A stretch of DNA of 9,419 bases from positions 1 through 9,419 of the forward strand of contig JAISRF010000075.1 in the NCBI GenBank assembly GCA_031273775.1, in the 5' to 3' direction. Each line of letters begins with the position of its first letter. The stretch's first letter is position 1. Positions 7,001 through 9,419 of the stretch are shown piece after piece. A program made the position numbers and the translations under genes. The stretch is from Oscillospiraceae bacterium (GTDB taxonomy: Bacteria; Bacillota; Clostridia; Oscillospirales; Acutalibacteraceae). The notes beneath the pieces were generated by a model. That model saw only the letters and a list, made by a program, of their open reading frames with translations, was not told the origin of the DNA and did not search any database.

Positions 7001-7540
7001 GGCGGCGAACAGCACGGGCACATGGAGGCGGTGGGGTACGACATGTACCTGCGTCTGCTTTCAGATGCTGTGAACGAGGAAAAAGGCGAAAAAACCGCTC
7101 CCGCCGGCGAATGCACCATTGATTTGCCGGTGACCGCCCATATCCCGGAACGGTACATAGAAAGCAACGCCCAACGGATTTTCATTTACCGGCGCATTGC
7201 GGATATCCGGAACCGCGAGGACGCGGACGATGTGATTGACGAGCTGATTGACCGGTATGGCGAGCCTCCGGCGGCGGTTGGGGGGTTAATTCAGATTGCG
7301 CTCCTCAGGGCAAAGGCAGAAAGCCTGGGGATTGTTGAGGTCTCCCAGCGATCGGATGTGATGTTGCTTTACATAAAAGATCTAAATATGGAAGCGGCTT
7401 CAAGGTTAGTCAAGGGATTGCGAGGCCGGGTGCTGGTAAACGCCGGGACAAAACCATACTTTTCCGTACGACCCAAGGCTGGCGAAAGCGCGTTGGAAAC
7501 ACTGGAAAGCGCACTGGACGCGCTTGGCGGCGAAGCATAA
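4067..7540 (+). CDS. mfd: Transcription-repair coupling factor Mfd
   Basis: Mfd is a DNA translocase that removes RNA polymerase stalled at DNA lesions and recruits UvrA, starting transcription-coupled nucleotide excision repair. The 1157 residues match the family (about 1150-1180). In order: a UvrB-like N-terminal module with a degenerate ATP site (about 1-330, GVSHIHKAHLAAAL), the RNA polymerase interaction domain beginning GDYVVHSAHGVGIF (about 498-555), and a RecG-like helicase core with Walker A GDVGFGKT (647-654), motif II DEEQ (748-751), motif III SATPIPRTL (from 774) and motif VI RGRVGR (919-924). Next come the TRG-type region (ELRGAGNVLGGEQHGHMEAVG) and the C-terminal regulatory domain (IPERYIESNAQRIFIYRRIA). 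All key catalytic residues are present. ATG 4067 is the only start before an in-frame stop at 4040-4042. The ribosome site is weak (GGTG 11 bases upstream). The gene is transcribed alone and converges on birA. Confidence 0.98.
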   Translation: MHFLLKSLSAGSEYRALLHAVRSFALPAAVTGVSHIHKAHLAAALLTDTGRRGLFITADEAEANRTADDMRALGLRTLLLPGRDLTFRPVEGISREYEHLRLGTLAQMRRGDFDALVCSVDAALMFTLPPDALSHHTLHIKVGEKIACGGERLNLKEVTDKLISSGYVRADLTEGSGQFAVRGGILDIFTADRERPVRVELWGDEVDSAAEIDARIQRRLEPLQEIFISPATEVLFDSAGALANKLEEYKRSKKHRPQAEKMLDEDIERLRNGRHLGALDRYLRLAWPKPATVFDYTGNGLCFFSESVKIRDRATAFLWQLHQDEEELLAEGVLTQGMCGFAMEWAEFLATAEKNGAVIMDAFPHSGYGLRIRETVNITARQLSVWSGGLEILCEDLQPETTQANACVVLAGTDRAAENLVAELRERHVPALYAPNPTELRKGVVTVTAGWLSAGFHYPGAGLLCVTHGATAAKRVNPIRKNKHHGDRVDSLSELSKGDYVVHSAHGVGIFDGIEKKELSGVVKDYIKIRYMGSDVLFVPVTQLDMVMRYKGAGDEGTAKLSRLGGQDWQKTRARVKKAVKEMAGQLTALYAARMNAPGFAFPADSDLQNDFERRFEYEETEDQLRCAAEIKSDMERSAPMDRLLCGDVGFGKTEVALRAAFKCVDGGKQAALLVPTTILAWQHYQTALRRFEGLPVKVEFLSRFRTPKEQAQIIKAANRGNVDLLIGTHRLISSDVKFHDLGLLIVDEEQRFGVAQKEKLKEAFKDIDVLTLSATPIPRTLNMAMSGLRDMSVLEEAPQDRHPVQTYVLEYNSVILQEALRKELRRGGQAYWLHNRVESIEKTAAGLAKLFPEARIGVAHGQMTEDELSAVWQRLVDAEIDILVCTTIIEAGVDVANVNTLIIEDSDKMGLSQLHQIRGRVGRSSRRAYAYLTFRRGRILTEIAQKRLEAIREFAEFGSGFKIAMRDLELRGAGNVLGGEQHGHMEAVGYDMYLRLLSDAVNEEKGEKTAPAGECTIDLPVTAHIPERYIESNAQRIFIYRRIADIRNREDADDVIDELIDRYGEPPAAVGGLIQIALLRAKAESLGIVEVSQRSDVMLLYIKDLNMEAASRLVKGLRGRVLVNAGTKPYFSVRPKAGESALETLESALDALGGEA

Positions 7541-7555
7541 AAAAGCAAGAATTGA

Positions 7556-8290
7556 TTACTCAATACGTAAGGTTGATATTTCCGAATAAACCGGGCGGAT
7601 TCCGTCTTCAAATTCGGCGTTGAGGCTCCCGTCCGGGTTAATCCCGATTGCGCGGGCCGGTGTGACTATGCCTTTCTGGTTGACGGTAACACATCTGCCA
7701 AGCGTTTCGCATACACTGGAATATTCGTGCAGTAATGCGTCCTCGTCCCAATTCAGCAGTTCTTCCAGTTGCCGGATGATTTGGGCGGCAAGGAAAGCGG
7801 GCTCCGGTTTTTGTCCTGCGGCAGAAAAAATGCTGGCGGCAAATGGCAGCCTTTCACGGAAATATTCCGCGCTTTGGTAAAGGTTTACGCCAATTCCGGC
7901 TACGCAGACCGGTTCCGGGACAAAGCGACCCTCGCACAAAATTCCGCAGATTTTTTTGCGAGCAACCAGCACATCGTTTGGCCATTTTAACAAAGCCGCA
8001 ATTCCAAGCGGTTCAAGGGCTTTTAAAACCGCCAGCCCCGCGGCGAGTGGATAAAGCGGGGGAGCGGACGATTTTTTGAGTATGGAAAGGCAAAGGGTTT
8101 GTCCGGTGCCGTCCCAATTGCGACCCAGCCGTCCGCGCCCGGCGGTTTGGTTAAGGGTAAACACCGCGTCGCCGTCTTTAAACCGCGCGGCGTTTTCCAA
8201 AAGATACGTGTTGGTGCTGGGTACGGCGTCAAGCTCAAACATTTGAAATTTGACATTTGACATTTGACAGTTATTCAGTTTTAATTCCAT
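7556..8290 (-). CDS. birA: Biotin--[acetyl-CoA-carboxylase] ligase, single-domain
   Basis: This cytoplasmic enzyme makes biotinyl-AMP from biotin and ATP and transfers biotin to a lysine of biotin carboxyl carrier domains. With the start at 8290 it has 244 residues. Visible motifs are STNT (25-28), the biotinyl-AMP loop GRGRLGR (51-57), KWPND (102-106), KICGILCE with the likely active-site lysine (about 113) and GIGVN (132-136), then a small C-terminal domain (TPARAIGINPDGSL). There is no N-terminal helix-turn-helix, so it is a group I ligase that should not itself repress biotin genes. ATG 8290 has GAGG six bases upstream and is preferred. The conserved domain really begins at MFELDAV, ATG 8242, which has no visible ribosome site (this start would give 228 residues). 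The extra N-terminal residues are encoded by a heptanucleotide repeat. It converges on mfd with 15 bases between the stops. Confidence 0.93.
   Translation of the reverse strand: MELKLNNCQMSNVKFQMFELDAVPSTNTYLLENAARFKDGDAVFTLNQTAGRGRLGRNWDGTGQTLCLSILKKSSAPPLYPLAAGLAVLKALEPLGIAALLKWPNDVLVARKKICGILCEGRFVPEPVCVAGIGVNLYQSAEYFRERLPFAASIFSAAGQKPEPAFLAAQIIRQLEELLNWDEDALLHEYSSVCETLGRCVTVNQKGIVTPARAIGINPDGSLNAEFEDGIRPVYSEISTLRIE
8241..8268. repeat. Four tandem heptanucleotide repeats at the 5' end of birA
   Basis: On the plus strand the unit ATTTGAC occurs three times (8248-8268), preceded by one variant ATTTGAA (8241-8247). On the coding strand of birA it reads GTCAAAT. Because the unit is 7 bases, loss or gain of one copy would shift the frame between ATG 8290 and the conserved domain, while leaving ATG 8242 in frame with the enzyme. 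It is similar in sequence to the GACATT-containing repeats at 3769-3840. Confidence 0.8.
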
Positions 8291-8356
8291 AAGTTGCCTC
8301 ATTCCACATATAAATAAAGCGGCAATCATAAATTATAAAAAAGGGGTCATAAGCAT
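8291..8356. promoter_or_regulatory. Divergent intergenic region of birA and the three-gene cluster
   Basis: These 66 bases must serve two divergent genes. TATAAT on the minus strand (8337-8332) is a perfect -10 box for birA, and TATAAA on the plus strand (8334-8339) overlaps it, but it is too close to the plus-strand ribosome site (GGGG 8343-8346) to be that gene's own -10. No good -35 box was found for either. The birA ribosome site GAGG lies just before ATG 8290. Confidence 0.3.
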
Positions 8357-8599
8357 ATGGCAGAACTTGACAGGGAAAAAATCGGCGAGGCAATCCATGA
8401 CTTATCAGGACAGCTCGGGTCGGACGGCGATAAGCTGAAATCCGCGTTTGATTCCGGATCGCTGGACAAAATTTTGAAGAATCTCAAGCCGCAGGACGCG
8501 CAAAAGCTACAGGGTGTACTGCAAAACAAAGAGGAAACCGAGCGCCTTTTGAAGTCGCCGCAGGCGCAGGCGCTCATGAAGTATTTTATGAAAAAGTGA
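8357..8599 (+). CDS. Small helical protein of unknown function (80 residues)
   Basis: A small, charged protein without signal peptide, membrane segment or cysteine. It is predicted to be almost entirely helical: MAELDREKIGEAIHDLSGQL, a glycine/serine-containing linker, then KILKNLKPQDAQKLQGVLQNKEETERLLKSPQAQALMKYFMKK. The C-terminal LLKSPQAQALMK resembles LLNSPEGLEQMK near the N terminus of the next protein, suggesting a shared short helical element. A GGGG ribosome site (8343-8346) lies 10 bases before the ATG. The next gene starts 9 bases after the stop with no clear ribosome site of its own, so the two are probably translated together. The frame is well filled with the same codon preferences as the neighbouring genes. 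I recall similar small proteins in Clostridia genomes but know no function; none is assigned. Confidence 0.8.
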   Translation: MAELDREKIGEAIHDLSGQLGSDGDKLKSAFDSGSLDKILKNLKPQDAQKLQGVLQNKEETERLLKSPQAQALMKYFMKK

Positions 8600-8608
8600 T
8601 GAACGCCA

Positions 8609-8977
8609 ATGGATGATATTGCGGCAAAGCTTTCTGAGCTTTTGAACAGCCCGGAAGGGTTGGAGCAAATGAAAAACCTCGCCCAAATGTTTACGGGGAC
8701 TGCGCCGGAGGCGGAACAGTCTCCGGAATCTGAATCCTACGCGGAAAAACCGGGGAAAAGCGATTCACCGCCGGACATTGACATGGGCGCAATAATTCGG
8801 ATGCTTGGAATGTTTAAGAACAGTCAGGACGACAGTAGAAGCAAACTTTTGTTGTCGTTAAAGCCGCATCTGAGCGAGGAACGGGGCGAAAAGGTTGACC
8901 AGGCCATAAAGATTCTCCGTATTATCGATCTTTGGCCGGTCATCAGCCAGTCGGGATTACTGAACGGCATTTTATGA
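8609..8977 (+). CDS. Small helical protein of unknown function (122 residues)
   Basis: A cytoplasmic-type protein in three parts. The N-terminal helix region is MDDIAAKLSELLNSPEGLEQMKNLAQMF. An acidic, Pro/Ser/Glu-rich linker (about 30-57) follows. The C-terminal region reads IIRMLGMFKNSQDDSRSKLLLSLKPHLSEERGEKVDQAIKILRIIDLWPVISQSGLL. The two well-ordered ends joined by a disordered linker suggest a small adaptor or scaffold. It has no membrane segment or catalytic motif. The start follows the previous stop by 9 bases; only a weak GTGATG precedes it, so translational coupling is likely. The C-terminal pattern LKPHLSEERxEKVDxAIKI looks like a conserved clostridial protein type, from memory and unverified. 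The function is unknown. Confidence 0.8.
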   Translation: MDDIAAKLSELLNSPEGLEQMKNLAQMFTGTAPEAEQSPESESYAEKPGKSDSPPDIDMGAIIRMLGMFKNSQDDSRSKLLLSLKPHLSEERGEKVDQAIKILRIIDLWPVISQSGLLNGIL

Positions 8978-8980
8978 TAG

Positions 8981-9016
8981 TACGGGCAGACCCCCATGCC
9001 TGCCCGTAACGGGGGT
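8981..9016 (+). promoter_or_regulatory. Overlapping inverted repeats covering the start of the third cluster gene
   Basis: TACGGGCAG (8981-8989) pairs perfectly with CTGCCCGTA (9000-9008) around a 10-base loop. Inside that loop ACCCCC (8990-8995) is complementary to GGGGGT (9011-9016), which contains the likely ribosome site of the ATG at 9020. The two stems could exchange, or partly form a pseudoknot, although the 2-base linker seems too short to span a full 9-bp first stem. The pairing is seen directly; control of translation is inferred. It may also act as a weak terminator, but no U-run follows. Confidence 0.45.
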
Positions 9017-9019
9017 TCT

Positions 9020-9419
9020 ATGGAAACGGACAGGAGCGAGTTGGAAAGGCTTCAGGCGGAAGCGGTAAAGCGGGTGCGCGAAATGCAGGAACGCGCCCGG
9101 CGTTCCGTTGCGGCCGGAAACGTGCCGCCGGAAAAAGCTCCTGCCGAACGAATGGCCGGCAAGAGCGGGAGCTCTTCCGGCACGGAGAAGATTCAGAACG
9201 TTCAGCGGTGGAGCTTTAATGAACGCGGGTCTCACAAAGATACCGTTCCGCCGTTGGAACCACAGGCACATGGACAAAGGACAGAACCCGCCGATTTTGA
9301 AGGCAGGCACGCCGCGCCACAAAACCGCATCCCAAGCCGGGAACAGGGAGAAAACTCACCAATCCAAAGGCAAAGCCGTCCATCGGCGGGCAGGCAAAGC
9401 CGGGAAAGGCAAGGAACCG
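9020..9419 (+). CDS. Charged, probably disordered protein, 5' part (runs past window edge)
   Basis: This frame is open from ATG 9020 to the end of the window (133 codons) without a stop; the C terminus is not visible. The N terminus, METDRSELERLQAEAVKRVREMQERARRSV, should form one long charged helix, possibly a coiled coil. After about residue 35 the protein is rich in Gly, Ser, Pro, Gln, Arg and Glu, with WSFNERG as the only aromatic patch, and ends in arginine/glutamine repeats (RQSRPSAGRQSRERQ). There are no membrane segments in the visible part. A GGGGG ribosome site (9011-9015) lies 4 bases before the ATG. An in-frame ATG at 8996 would add eight residues but lies in a hairpin loop with no ribosome site. 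It is the third gene of the cluster, 42 bases after the second. No family is recognised; the invisible C terminus may hold the functional domain. Confidence 0.7.
   Translation, partial: METDRSELERLQAEAVKRVREMQERARRSVAAGNVPPEKAPAERMAGKSGSSSGTEKIQNVQRWSFNERGSHKDTVPPLEPQAHGQRTEPADFEGRHAAPQNRIPSREQGENSPIQRQSRPSAGRQSRERQGT

Noticed and set aside
8972..9322. 116-codon minus-strand frame at the right end
   Set aside because: The plus-strand frame from 9020 has a ribosome site, continues the cluster and stays open to the window edge; the minus frame has a shadow-like composition.

Overview
The window looks like chromosomal DNA from a Gram-positive, spore-forming Clostridia-type bacterium, probably in or near the Oscillospiraceae/Ruminococcaceae. 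This rests on the style of the proteins (an exporter ATPase ending in DPQSRNHI, a YebC with the SGHSKWNNIKRRK start, a biotin ligase without a DNA-binding domain), on GC-rich genes separated by A-rich gaps, and on Firmicutes-like promoters and ribosome binding sites. It is inference without database searches. No phage, insertion sequence, CRISPR array, rRNA or tRNA was seen.

Layout. Bases 1-2739 hold the end of an ABC exporter operon: the C-terminal part of an ATPase followed by two overlapping ABC-2 permeases. One ATPase plus two unlike permeases, each with a large outer loop, resembles the LnrLMN (YfiLMN) class of drug exporters. Convergent to it (2781-3503, minus) is yebC, which has an excellent promoter at 3541-3569. 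Back to back with yebC is a 40-residue, completely hydrophilic ORF (3644-3766, plus) with its own Shine-Dalgarno and a possible forespore sigma-G promoter. An A-rich gap of 300 bases follows, holding degenerate repeats, a strong hairpin and the mfd promoter with a perfect 12-bp palindrome. Full-length mfd fills 4067-7540.

A biotin-protein ligase gene (birA, minus, 7556-8290) converges on mfd with 15 bases between them. Its 5' end carries four copies of a heptanucleotide repeat. Divergent from it is a plus-strand cluster of three genes of unknown function (8357-8599, 8609-8977, and 9020 onward past the window edge): two small helical proteins and a long, charged, probably disordered protein. 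The start of the third gene sits among overlapping inverted repeats.

Most genes are conserved housekeeping genes: Mfd removes stalled RNA polymerase at DNA lesions, YebC acts in translation or regulation, and BirA biotinylates carboxylase subunits. The least explained parts are the 40-residue ORF and the three-gene cluster at the right end. No clearly new multi-gene system can be proven from sequence alone; these are the best candidates.
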